Source: GCA-2697345 sp049602715 | Lineage (GTDB): Bacteria; Pseudomonadota; Alphaproteobacteria; Rhodobacterales; Rhodobacteraceae | Length of the DNA: 19,077 bases | Assembly (NCBI GenBank): GCA_049602715.1 | Contig: JBMYRX010000037.1 | Location: 1 to 19,077, forward strand | Direction of reading: 5' to 3' | Shown: piece by piece, positions 7,527-15,463 of the stretch | Position numbering within the stretch: position 1 is the first letter of the stretch | Layout of the letters: every line of letters begins with the position of its first letter | Program-made: the position numbers and the translations under genes | Notes under the pieces: model-generated | Told to the model about the DNA's origin: nothing | What the model saw: only the letters and a program-made list of their open reading frames with translations | The model's database searches: none

Positions 7527-9835
7527 TGCAACCAGTTAATGAAGAGGTTCATGACTCTGCTAAGCTACATGTAACCGGAAAAGCTATATATACCGACGAT
7601 ATTAAGTTGCCTAATGATACACTTCATTTAGCATTTGGAATATCTACGATCGCTAAGGGGTCAATTGAAACCATAGATTTATCTGATGTTAAAAAATCTG
7701 ACGGTGTAGTAGCCGTAATTACGGCCAAAGACTTAAAATATAAAAATGATACCTCACCATCTGTAGCAGATGAGCCCTTGTTATCTGAGGGATTAATTCA
7801 TTTTTTAGGCCAACCAATCTTTTTAGTTGTGGCTGAAACTCACTTGAAGGCTCGTAAAGCTGCGTTATTAGGGAAAATAAGTTATTTAGAAAAAGAACCT
7901 ATATTAACCATAAACGAGGCAATAATTGCAAATTCAACATTAGCTGACGGGTGTTGTATTTATAAAAAGGGATCTCCTGATAAAAAAATTGAATCAGCCC
8001 CAGTACAATTAGCTGATAGTTTTTACATTGGTGGACAAGAACATTTTTATTTAGAAGGACAAGTAGCATTAGCCGTCCCTCAGGATGACAACGGAATAGT
8101 AATTCATTGTTCATCTCAACACCCAACAGAAATCCAACACAAAGTCGCTGATGCGATTGGTACCGAAATGCATAACGTTACAGTTGCTGTAAGACGTATG
8201 GGCGGTGCTTTTGGGGGGAAAGAGTCTCAAGGTACGGCATTAGCAATTGCTTGCGCTATAGCTTCTAGGGCAACAAATAAACTGTGTAAAATGCGGTATG
8301 ATCGAGATGACGATATGATACTAACTGGAAAACGTCACGACTTTCGAATTGATTATTCAGTTGGTGTGGATCGAACGGGAAAAATTCTTGGGATACGGTT
8401 CGAGCATTTTGTTAGATGTGGCTGGTCACAAGATTTATCTTTACCTGTTTCTGACCGTGCTATGCTTCACGCAGATAATGCGTATAATCTAACTGATGTA
8501 GAAATTGTCTCCCATAGATTAAAAACAAATACACAATCGAATACCGCTTTTAGAGGCTTTGGGGGTCCTCAAGGTATTATTGGGATAGAGAGAGCGATCG
8601 ATCATATAGCTCATCATCTTAATTTAGACCCTGTGGATGTTAGAAAAACTAATTTTTATAAATCCTCAGAGTCTTTAGAGAAAGATAATTCTAGCACGCC
8701 AGATACTACTCCTTATGGTATGCCCGTGACTGATTCAATTTCTGAAAAACTTGTAAACTCTCTGTCCAAAATAGCCGATTATAAAATACGATGTAAAGAG
8801 ATTCGAAAATGGAATAAAAAAAACAAGTTTATAAAAAAAGGAATAGGATTTAACCCTGTAAAGTTTGGTATTTCCTTTACACTAACTCATTTAAATCAGG
8901 CTGGAGCATTGGTTCATGTTTATATGGATGGCTCTATTTATTTAAATCATGGTGGGACTGAAATGGGTCAAGGCTTATTTGTGAAAATGGCTCAAGTTGC
9001 AGCCAAATCTTTTGGAGTTGACCTTTCTAAGATAAAAATCTCAGCTACAGATACCAGCAAAATCCCCAACACCTCAGCTACTGCTGCTTCTTCAGGATCA
9101 GACTTAAATGGAATGGCTACAAAAATTGCGTGTGAAAAAATAATCAAGAGGATAAAAAGTGCTTTATCCAATCAATATGGCGTAACAGAGGCAAAAATCC
9201 GTTTTGAAAATAATAAAATCTATCTTGATGATAAAATAATAAATTTCTCCGAAGGCGTGAAGTTTGCTTATGAGAATAGAATTTCTTTGAGTGCTACCGG
9301 ATACTACGCAACGCCAGAAATATCTTGGAATAGAGAAACAGGAAAAGGGCGGCCCTTCTTTTATTTTGCATATGGAGCAGCTATTACCGAAGTAGCCGTT
9401 GATACACTTACTGGGGAAACGAGCCTAATACGTACCGATATTCTGCATGACTGCGGACGTTCACTGAACACAGCAATAGATTTAGGACAAATTGAAGGCG
9501 GCTATGCCCAAGGGGTCGGCTGGCTAACAAGTGAGGAACTAATTTGGAACAAAAAAGGAGCACTCATGACCCATGCTCCATCAACCTATAAAATACCATG
9601 TGCATCTGATCGCCCTAAAACGTTTAATATTGAGCTCTGGAAAGGAGATAATACTCAACCAACGATCTATAGATCAAAAGCTGTCGGTGAACCTCCCCTA
9701 ATGTTAGGAATTTCTGCATGGCTTGCCATATCAAATGCAATATCTTCGTGTGGCCCAAACTACCCAAAGCTTAATGCACCAGCAACTCCTGAACAAATAT
9801 TGAACGCCATATCGAGAGCATCAGATGGCATTTGA
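7526..9835 (+). CDS. xdhB: Xanthine dehydrogenase large (molybdopterin) subunit
   Basis: The 769-aa catalytic subunit hydroxylates hypoxanthine to xanthine and xanthine to urate at a molybdenum cofactor. R. capsulatus XdhB is of similar size. Visible active-site elements are GGQEHFYLEGQ (169-179), GGAFGGKESQG (226-236) with Glu233, Arg311 in SDRAMLHADN, FRGFGGPQG (342-350) with Phe345, Phe451-Thr452 in GISFTLTHLNQAGAL, GGTEMGQGL (476-484), and the catalytic Glu722 in KAVGEPPLM. Glu233 and Arg311 correspond by spacing and context to bovine Glu802 and Arg880, which set purine specificity and separate xanthine dehydrogenases from aldehyde oxidases. This supports a true purine hydroxylase. There is no signal peptide, so it is cytoplasmic. 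It begins at the xdhA stop and overlaps xdhC by 11 nt. Confidence 0.96.
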   Translation: MQPVNEEVHDSAKLHVTGKAIYTDDIKLPNDTLHLAFGISTIAKGSIETIDLSDVKKSDGVVAVITAKDLKYKNDTSPSVADEPLLSEGLIHFLGQPIFLVVAETHLKARKAALLGKISYLEKEPILTINEAIIANSTLADGCCIYKKGSPDKKIESAPVQLADSFYIGGQEHFYLEGQVALAVPQDDNGIVIHCSSQHPTEIQHKVADAIGTEMHNVTVAVRRMGGAFGGKESQGTALAIACAIASRATNKLCKMRYDRDDDMILTGKRHDFRIDYSVGVDRTGKILGIRFEHFVRCGWSQDLSLPVSDRAMLHADNAYNLTDVEIVSHRLKTNTQSNTAFRGFGGPQGIIGIERAIDHIAHHLNLDPVDVRKTNFYKSSESLEKDNSSTPDTTPYGMPVTDSISEKLVNSLSKIADYKIRCKEIRKWNKKNKFIKKGIGFNPVKFGISFTLTHLNQAGALVHVYMDGSIYLNHGGTEMGQGLFVKMAQVAAKSFGVDLSKIKISATDTSKIPNTSATAASSGSDLNGMATKIACEKIIKRIKSALSNQYGVTEAKIRFENNKIYLDDKIINFSEGVKFAYENRISLSATGYYATPEISWNRETGKGRPFFYFAYGAAITEVAVDTLTGETSLIRTDILHDCGRSLNTAIDLGQIEGGYAQGVGWLTSEELIWNKKGALMTHAPSTYKIPCASDRPKTFNIELWKGDNTQPTIYRSKAVGEPPLMLGISAWLAISNAISSCGPNYPKLNAPATPEQILNAISRASDGI

Positions 9836-10760
9836 TATCGAAACCTTAAAATCCAATCTCTTACTTCACGGGAAGGTCGCTCGAGTAGCAATAGTAGCCA
9901 CCAGAGGTTCAGTCCCTAGAGAAACAGGCACAGAAATGCTGGTTTGGGAAGGTGGGCAGCTAGGAACTATAGGTGGCGGCACTTTAGAGTTTCAAGCCGT
10001 GCGAGAGGCTTTCGCTGGCGATTATCTAAAGACAGTTCCGCTCGGCCCTGACTTGGGCCAATGCTGTGGCGGTAGCGTCACGTTAGTCAACGAAATTTTT
10101 GACCAAGCTCGATTAAAAGAAATAGAAATTGGGAAACAATTTTCACGAAGGGTATCTGGGATTTATCAAAAACCTTCGGCCATCATAAGGCATGAAGAAA
10201 GTATACAATCATCTACCTGTGCCATTGATAAAACTGTAATCTCCAAGGGCTGGGTGTCCGAGCCAACACTTACAAAATCATCACCCCTATGGGTGTATGG
10301 TGCAGGTCACGTTGGGCGAGCAATTATCCAAACAATTTCTCCGTTACATAACTTTGACTTAACTTGGCTTGACACTGACAAAGACAGGTTTCCAGAAGAA
10401 GTCCCTAGCTCTGTCAAAGTCCTTTACTCCAAAAACTTAATTCCATTAAGTGAATATGCTCCCGCAAACTGCAATCACATTATTGTAACTTACTCTCACG
10501 CAATAGATCTCAGTCTATGTAACAAAATTTTAGAAGCGCCATTCGAAAGTCTAGGGTTGATTGGGTCCAAAACTAAATGGGTACGATTCCAAAAACGGTT
10601 GGCTGAGTTAGGTCATTCATATGATACAATAAATCAAATAACTTGTCCTATTGGGTGCCCTAAATTAGGTAAACACCCACAAGCTATTGCAATAAGTCTT
10701 GCACAAAAATTATTAATTTCTAGCAATGAGACTACTGACCGTCGGGTGATAGTTAAATGA
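9825..10760 (+). CDS. xdhC: XdhC, molybdenum cofactor sulfuration/insertion factor
   Basis: A 311-aa cytoplasmic maturation factor. In R. capsulatus XdhC binds molybdenum cofactor, supports its sulfuration and delivers it to XdhB; it is not part of the finished enzyme. The N-terminal XdhC/CoxI domain shows TRGSVPRETGTEML (26-39), GTIGGGTLE (47-55) and LGPDLGQCCGGSV (73-85), the last with the adjacent Cys80-Cys81 typical of the family. The C-terminal Rossmann-like domain shows VYGAGHVGRAI (157-167), GLIGSKTKWVRF (244-255) and ITCPIG (272-277). The ATG at 9825 overlaps the end of xdhB by 11 nt, and the stop overlaps the ATPase start as ATGA. The position supports dedication to this xanthine dehydrogenase. 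Confidence 0.94.
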   Translation: MAFDIETLKSNLLLHGKVARVAIVATRGSVPRETGTEMLVWEGGQLGTIGGGTLEFQAVREAFAGDYLKTVPLGPDLGQCCGGSVTLVNEIFDQARLKEIEIGKQFSRRVSGIYQKPSAIIRHEESIQSSTCAIDKTVISKGWVSEPTLTKSSPLWVYGAGHVGRAIIQTISPLHNFDLTWLDTDKDRFPEEVPSSVKVLYSKNLIPLSEYAPANCNHIIVTYSHAIDLSLCNKILEAPFESLGLIGSKTKWVRFQKRLAELGHSYDTINQITCPIGCPKLGKHPQAIAISLAQKLLISSNETTDRRVIVK

Positions 10761-12280
10761 ACGAGAAAGCACTCTTAAGCATCGAAAGTATTACAAAGTC
10801 CTATCCGGGGGTAATTGCAAACGATAATGTTAATATTAATATTAAATTCAATGAGATACACGCTTTATTAGGAGAAAACGGAGCTGGGAAATCTACGTTG
10901 GTAAAGTTAATTTATGGACTTATAAAACCCGATGACGGCTCAATGACCCTCTCAGGAAATAATTATAGCCCTAATGAACCAAGGGATGCCCGAAAAAATG
11001 GCGTAGCAATGGTTTTCCAACATTTCTCTTTGTTTCAAGCATTAAGTGTTGCTGAAAATATAGCACTAGGTATGGAGACACCGCCCCCTATCAATGATTT
11101 ATCGAAAAAAATTAAGGGTATTTCAAACGAGTACGGTTTGCCAATTGATCCTGAAGTACTAGTCGAACAACTTTCCGCAGGTGAACAACAACGAGTTGAA
11201 ATAATTAGGTGTCTATTACAAAACCCAAAACTACTAATCATGGATGAACCAACTTCGGTGCTAACGCCAAACGAAATAAAAATACTTTTTAACACTCTTA
11301 GAAAACTAAAAGCAGAGGGAACATCCATACTATACATATCCCATAAATTAGAAGAAATTAGAACCTTGTGTGATAATGCAACAATATTACGAAATGGTAA
11401 AAATGTTGGTCAATGTTTTCCAAAAACAGAACCTGTACGAAATATCGCTGAAATGATGGTTGGGGAAAAACTCACAGTACCCAAAAAAGGGTCTACAGTA
11501 ACGAATGTATTAGCTATGCAGGTAAAGAATTTAAATTGGTTTCCAAACGATTTATCAAACAAACAACTAAAGCAAATTAACTTGTCAGTTAATAAAGGTG
11601 AAATATTAGGGATTGGCGGGGTTGCCGGCAATGGGCAAGACGAGTTGACCAGTGTTTTATCTGGAGAATTACCAAGTGATAAAAATGCGATCACATTGTT
11701 TGGTGAGCCAATTGGAGACCTTGATATAAATAAAAGACGTCTAATGGGAATTTTAACTGCTCCAGAAGAACGACTAGGTCATGCAGCAATTCCAGGGATG
11801 AATCTTATTGAAAATACTAATCTTACGGCTCATCATAAAGAAAGTTTAGTAGGAAAAGATGGTATAATAAATTGGAACAAAACTAAAAATTTAACAAGCC
11901 AAATTATAGAAAGTTTTGATGTCCGAACACCTAATAATGAAGCCTCAGCCGGTTCCTTATCCGGTGGAAACTTACAAAAATTCGTAATTGGCCGTGAGAT
12001 TCTACAGGGACCTACCGTATTTATAGTAAATCAGCCAACGTGGGGAGTGGACGCCGCTGCCGCAAATTCGATTCATCAAGCTATTTTAGATCTAGCTTCA
12101 ACCGGTTCCGCCATTGTTTTAATAAGTCAAGATCTAGATGAACTCATTGCGGTATCCGACAGTTTTGCTGCTATTAATGCTGGGAGGCTATCCAAAAAAA
12201 TAGATACTAGCGGCCTAACAGTTGATGAAATAGGGTTAATGATAGGTGGAACAGGTGAACATTGGACTCATGATAATTAA
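10757..12280 (+). CDS. ABC transporter ATPase, BMP-associated purine/nucleoside importer type
   Basis: A 507-aa protein with two fused nucleotide-binding domains, as in importers paired with BPD_transp_2 permeases (NupO/YufO-like). The first domain is complete: Walker A GENGAGKST (39-47), Q-loop Gln88, signature LSAGEQQ (139-145), Walker B LLIMDEPTS (159-167) and switch His196. The second is degenerate, as is usual here: GVAGNGQDE in place of Walker A (288-296), LSGGNLQKF (401-409), VFIVNQPTWG with Asn-Gln in place of the Asp-Glu pair (421-430), and LISQD in place of the switch His (455-459). Its start overlaps the xdhC stop (ATGA), which suggests translational coupling of uptake to the enzyme. 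The substrate is inferred from context and family. Confidence 0.92.
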   Translation: MNEKALLSIESITKSYPGVIANDNVNINIKFNEIHALLGENGAGKSTLVKLIYGLIKPDDGSMTLSGNNYSPNEPRDARKNGVAMVFQHFSLFQALSVAENIALGMETPPPINDLSKKIKGISNEYGLPIDPEVLVEQLSAGEQQRVEIIRCLLQNPKLLIMDEPTSVLTPNEIKILFNTLRKLKAEGTSILYISHKLEEIRTLCDNATILRNGKNVGQCFPKTEPVRNIAEMMVGEKLTVPKKGSTVTNVLAMQVKNLNWFPNDLSNKQLKQINLSVNKGEILGIGGVAGNGQDELTSVLSGELPSDKNAITLFGEPIGDLDINKRRLMGILTAPEERLGHAAIPGMNLIENTNLTAHHKESLVGKDGIINWNKTKNLTSQIIESFDVRTPNNEASAGSLSGGNLQKFVIGREILQGPTVFIVNQPTWGVDAAAANSIHQAILDLASTGSAIVLISQDLDELIAVSDSFAAINAGRLSKKIDTSGLTVDEIGLMIGGTGEHWTHDN

Positions 12281-13358
12281 ATTAGAAAAAAGAATACAAC
12301 CTTCAAGAGGTTGGACCACAATAACACCATTTTTGGCAGTTATAGCCACTATGATTTTTGGTGGGTTTATGTTCTTTTCTTTAGGTCAAGATCCTTTAGA
12401 AGCTATAAGAATTATTTTTTGGGACCCACTATTCAATCCTCAATATGCGAGCTATACACGCCCCCAAATTTTAGTAAAAGCTGGGCCATTAATATTAATA
12501 GCTCTTGGTTTAGCACTTGGTTTTAGAGCAAATATCTGGAATATCGGCGCAGAAGGTCAATATATTATGGGGGCTATCTTTGGAGCTGGGGTCGCCTTAG
12601 CTTTTTATCCTCTTAATGCCTGGTTTATATTTCCACTGATGATAATTTCTGGTGCTTTTGGCGGAGCTATATGGGCCATGATACCTGCGATATTAAAAAT
12701 TAAATTCAATACTAATGAAATTCTTGTATCATTGATGTTAGTGTATGTAGCAGAACAAATTTTAGTTAGTATGTCTTTAGGCTTAATGCGGAATCCAGAC
12801 GGTGGTGGATTTCCTGGGTCTCGAAATCTTCAATACTATGACGCGGCTTCGAACCCAGAAATAATCTCTGGAACAGGAATGCATTGGGGTGTCCTACTCG
12901 CCTTAGCCTTGGTATGCCTTACCTACATGATGCTCCAAAAACATTTTCTTGGGTTTCAAATAAAGATTAGCGGTCATTCTATCAAAGCTGCTCGGTTCTC
13001 CGGTACCAAGCCGTCACTTATTATCGCTTTATGTTTTGGAATATCAGGGGCATTAGCAGGATTAGCCGGTCTCTTTGAAGTTTCAGGGCCATCAGGCCAA
13101 ATAAGTATAGATTTCAACGTAGGTTACGGCTTCACGGCAATAATAGTTGCCTTTCTTGGTAGACTAAATCCATTTGGTATTTTGTTGGCAGGTTTGTTAA
13201 TGGCTTTAACCTATATTGGTGGTGAATTAGCACAATTCATGCTGGGATTACCCGCTGCTGCAATACAGGCTTTTCAAGGTATGCTATTATTTTTTCTGCT
13301 AGCGGGAGACATATTAACAAACTACCAACCAAAATTTAAATTCAAAAAGAGGCTATAA
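12270..13358 (+). CDS. ABC transporter permease 1 (BPD_transp_2 family)
   Basis: A 362-aa inner-membrane permease with about eight to ten hydrophobic segments, the first at about residues 18-37. The conserved segment ALGFRANIWNIGAEGQYIMG (82-101) and the cytoplasmic loop GHSIKAARFSGTK (235-247) are characteristic of NupP/YufP-like permeases in BMP-type importers. I chose the ATG at 12270, which overlaps the ATPase gene by 11 nt. A GTG at 12246 would add eight residues. AGGTGA upstream could serve as the Shine-Dalgarno but sits rather far away. The stop overlaps the next start as TAATG. It would form the channel with permease 2. Confidence 0.92.
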   Translation: MIIKLEKRIQPSRGWTTITPFLAVIATMIFGGFMFFSLGQDPLEAIRIIFWDPLFNPQYASYTRPQILVKAGPLILIALGLALGFRANIWNIGAEGQYIMGAIFGAGVALAFYPLNAWFIFPLMIISGAFGGAIWAMIPAILKIKFNTNEILVSLMLVYVAEQILVSMSLGLMRNPDGGGFPGSRNLQYYDAASNPEIISGTGMHWGVLLALALVCLTYMMLQKHFLGFQIKISGHSIKAARFSGTKPSLIIALCFGISGALAGLAGLFEVSGPSGQISIDFNVGYGFTAIIVAFLGRLNPFGILLAGLLMALTYIGGELAQFMLGLPAAAIQAFQGMLLFFLLAGDILTNYQPKFKFKKRL

Positions 13359-14290
13359 TGGATTTTTCTGTACTTAACCCTGTCGCGCTTTTTGCCAGTT
13401 TAATGGTGGCAGCCACACCCATATTGTTAGCAGCAATCGGTGAGCTTATAGTCGAGAAGTCAGGTGTTTTAAACCTAGGTGTAGAAGGAATGATGATTGT
13501 TGGTGCTGTATGTGGGTTCATTATAGCCGTTGAAACCGATTCGGCATGGCTTGGTTTGGTTGGAGCGATTGTTGGTGGGGCGCTAGTTTCAGTAATTTTT
13601 GCCATTCTTACCCAAGTTCTTTTAGCAAACCAAGTAGCTTCTGGCCTAGCTTTAACTCTTTTTGGTTTAGGAATTTCTGCGATGATTGGAAATGGATATA
13701 CAGGGATCAAACCACCAAGCTTCGAGCCCATAGAGATACCTTTTTTGAGTGATCTACCATTTATTGGCCCAGCCGTACTAAGTCATGACCCAGTTGTTTA
13801 TATAGGATTAGGGTTAGTATGTTTTGTTTGGTATTTTTTAAATAAGACTAAAAAAGGGTTAATTCTTAGAGCAATCGGTGAAAACCATGATGCCGCCCAC
13901 GCGCTCGGATATAAAGTGTTAATGGTTCGGATCTCAGCAATAGTATTTGGTGGAATGTGCGCAGGATTAGGAGGTGCTTACATTTCACTTGTTAGGGTTC
14001 CTCAATGGACCGAAGGAATGACCGCTGGAGCCGGATGGATTGCACTCGCAATTGTGGTTTTCGCTAGCTGGAAGCCATATCGGCTTTTATTAGGAGCTTA
14101 TTTGTTTGGTGGTGTAACAATTATGCAGCTAAACCTCCAAGCTCTGGGTGTAGAAATAGGAATTGCATATTTGTCGATGGCGCCATATCTGGTAACGATT
14201 ATAGTACTAGTTATGATTTCATCGAATCATCTGCGTTCTTCTGCGAATGCTCCTGGTTCGTTGGGACGTATTTTTCACGCCTCACAATGA
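13358..14290 (+). CDS. ABC transporter permease 2 (BPD_transp_2 family)
   Basis: A 310-aa inner-membrane permease of the same superfamily as its upstream partner but shorter (NupQ/YufQ-like). It is strongly hydrophobic throughout. The conserved segment SGVLNLGVEGMMIVGA (35-50) matches the 'N(I/L)G.EG' element of permease 1. The loop GENHDAAHALGY (174-185) corresponds to the ATPase-coupling loop. It starts on the last base of the permease 1 stop (TAATG). A 26-nt gap with its own Shine-Dalgarno separates it from the binding-protein gene. The two unequal permeases are typical of BMP-family importers. Confidence 0.92.
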   Translation: MDFSVLNPVALFASLMVAATPILLAAIGELIVEKSGVLNLGVEGMMIVGAVCGFIIAVETDSAWLGLVGAIVGGALVSVIFAILTQVLLANQVASGLALTLFGLGISAMIGNGYTGIKPPSFEPIEIPFLSDLPFIGPAVLSHDPVVYIGLGLVCFVWYFLNKTKKGLILRAIGENHDAAHALGYKVLMVRISAIVFGGMCAGLGGAYISLVRVPQWTEGMTAGAGWIALAIVVFASWKPYRLLLGAYLFGGVTIMQLNLQALGVEIGIAYLSMAPYLVTIIVLVMISSNHLRSSANAPGSLGRIFHASQ

Positions 14291-14316
14291 GGTAAGGCAA
14301 AAAAAAGGAAACTTGT

Positions 14317-15393
14317 ATGAAACTTTTTAAATCTATTTTAATCGGGAGTGCTCTATTAATGAGTGCTTCATTTACTGCTAATGCCGCTGATCCAACAAAA
14401 GTTGGGTTCGTTTATGTAGGTCCCACAAATGATGGTGGATGGACTCAGGCACATGATAAAGGGCGTCTCGCTCTAGAAGCCGCACTTGGTGATAAAGTGG
14501 AAACAGTCTACGTAGAGAATGTAGCAGAAGGTCCAGACTCAGAGCGGGTAATGACTCAAATGGCCCTAAGCGGAGCAGATCTCATTTTTACCACTTCTTT
14601 TGGTTATATGGACCCAACTCTAAATGTTGCAGCTAAATTCCCTAATGTAAAATTTGAACATGCTACTGGTTATAAAACATCTGCCAATATGAGCAATTAT
14701 TCAGCTCGCTTTTATGAGGGTAGAGCCATTCAAGGGCACATCGCAGGAAGTATGACAAAATCCAATATTATAGGATATATAGCCTCCGTGCCAATCCCAG
14801 AGGTAGTAAGAGGAATAAACTCGGCATATCTTCATGCCTCAAAAGTTAATCCTGACGTAGAGTTTAAAATAATATGGATCTTTAGCTGGATGGACCCTGC
14901 AAAAGAGTCAGATGCTGCAAAAACTCTTATCGAACAAGGTGCAGATGTTATTCTACAACATACAGATTCAACCGCCCCTTTGGCAGCTATGCAGGCCGCT
15001 GGCGGTGTAATAGGATTTGGGCAAGCATCAGATATGGGAGAATATAGTCCATCTCCGAGAGTTTCTTCTATAATCGACGATTGGGCACCATACTACATTG
15101 AAAGAACCAAAGCTGTTATGGATGGTACCTGGGAAAGTCAGGCTGTTTGGCATGGAATCTCGACTGGAATGGTAGGTATTGGAGAGATTACAGATGCAGT
15201 TCCAGCAAAAGTACGAGCTGAAGCGATAGCACTTAAAGACGCAATTGTTTCTGGCGATTATCACCCATTCACCGGACCTGTTAATAAGCAAGATGGTAGC
15301 CCATGGCTAGCAGCAGGAGAGGTTGCAGATGATGGTACTTTAGCAGGGATGACATTTTATGTCGAAGGCATTAAGGGTGATGTGCCCAACTAA
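14317..15393 (+). CDS. BMP-family periplasmic substrate-binding protein
   Basis: A 358-aa extracytoplasmic binding protein that would deliver ligand to the adjacent permeases. A clear Sec signal peptide is present: MKLFK, a hydrophobic stretch to about residue 18, and ANA|AD cleavage after residue 23. There is no lipobox cysteine, so it should be a soluble periplasmic protein. The mature part begins with KVGFVYVGPTNDGGWTQAHD (28-47), the BMP/PnrA ligand-binding entry loop. The family's base-stacking aromatic appears to be Trp42, and a second aromatic candidate is Trp191 in FSWMDPAKE. Known BMP ligands are mostly purine nucleosides or bases. AAGGAAA 7 nt before the ATG is a good Shine-Dalgarno. 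It is the last gene before a strong terminator. The exact ligand cannot be read from sequence. Confidence 0.92.
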   Translation: MKLFKSILIGSALLMSASFTANAADPTKVGFVYVGPTNDGGWTQAHDKGRLALEAALGDKVETVYVENVAEGPDSERVMTQMALSGADLIFTTSFGYMDPTLNVAAKFPNVKFEHATGYKTSANMSNYSARFYEGRAIQGHIAGSMTKSNIIGYIASVPIPEVVRGINSAYLHASKVNPDVEFKIIWIFSWMDPAKESDAAKTLIEQGADVILQHTDSTAPLAAMQAAGGVIGFGQASDMGEYSPSPRVSSIIDDWAPYYIERTKAVMDGTWESQAVWHGISTGMVGIGEITDAVPAKVRAEAIALKDAIVSGDYHPFTGPVNKQDGSPWLAAGEVADDGTLAGMTFYVEGIKGDVPN

Positions 15394-15407
15394 AGTACGA
15401 AAAGTGG

Positions 15408-15436
15408 AAAAAGCCTATAAAAATATAGGCTTTTTT
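15408..15436 (+). terminator. Rho-independent terminator of the xdh-transporter cassette
   Basis: A perfect 12-bp stem, AAAAAGCCTATA (15408-15419) with TATAGGCTTTTT (15424-15435), closes a 4-nt AAAA loop and runs into a T tract ending at 15436. It begins 15 nt after the stop of the binding-protein gene. The A-rich left arm means that it could also act on the other strand. Confidence 0.93.
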
Positions 15437-15445
15437 CTAACCTTT

Positions 15446-15457
15446 TAAGGTACCTTA
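15446..15457. repeat. 12-bp perfect palindrome at the aldo/keto reductase ribosome-binding region
   Basis: TAAGGTACCTTA is perfectly palindromic and ends 6 nt before the ATG at 15464. It contains AAGG, the only Shine-Dalgarno-like sequence for this gene. It may be an operator or simply chance. Confidence 0.45.
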
Positions 15458-15463
15458 TATATT

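Noticed and set aside
11598..12200. Degenerate Walker and switch motifs in the second half of the ABC ATPase, as if the domain were decaying
   Set aside because: A second degenerate nucleotide-binding domain is normal for this fused ATPase family, and the reading frame is intact.
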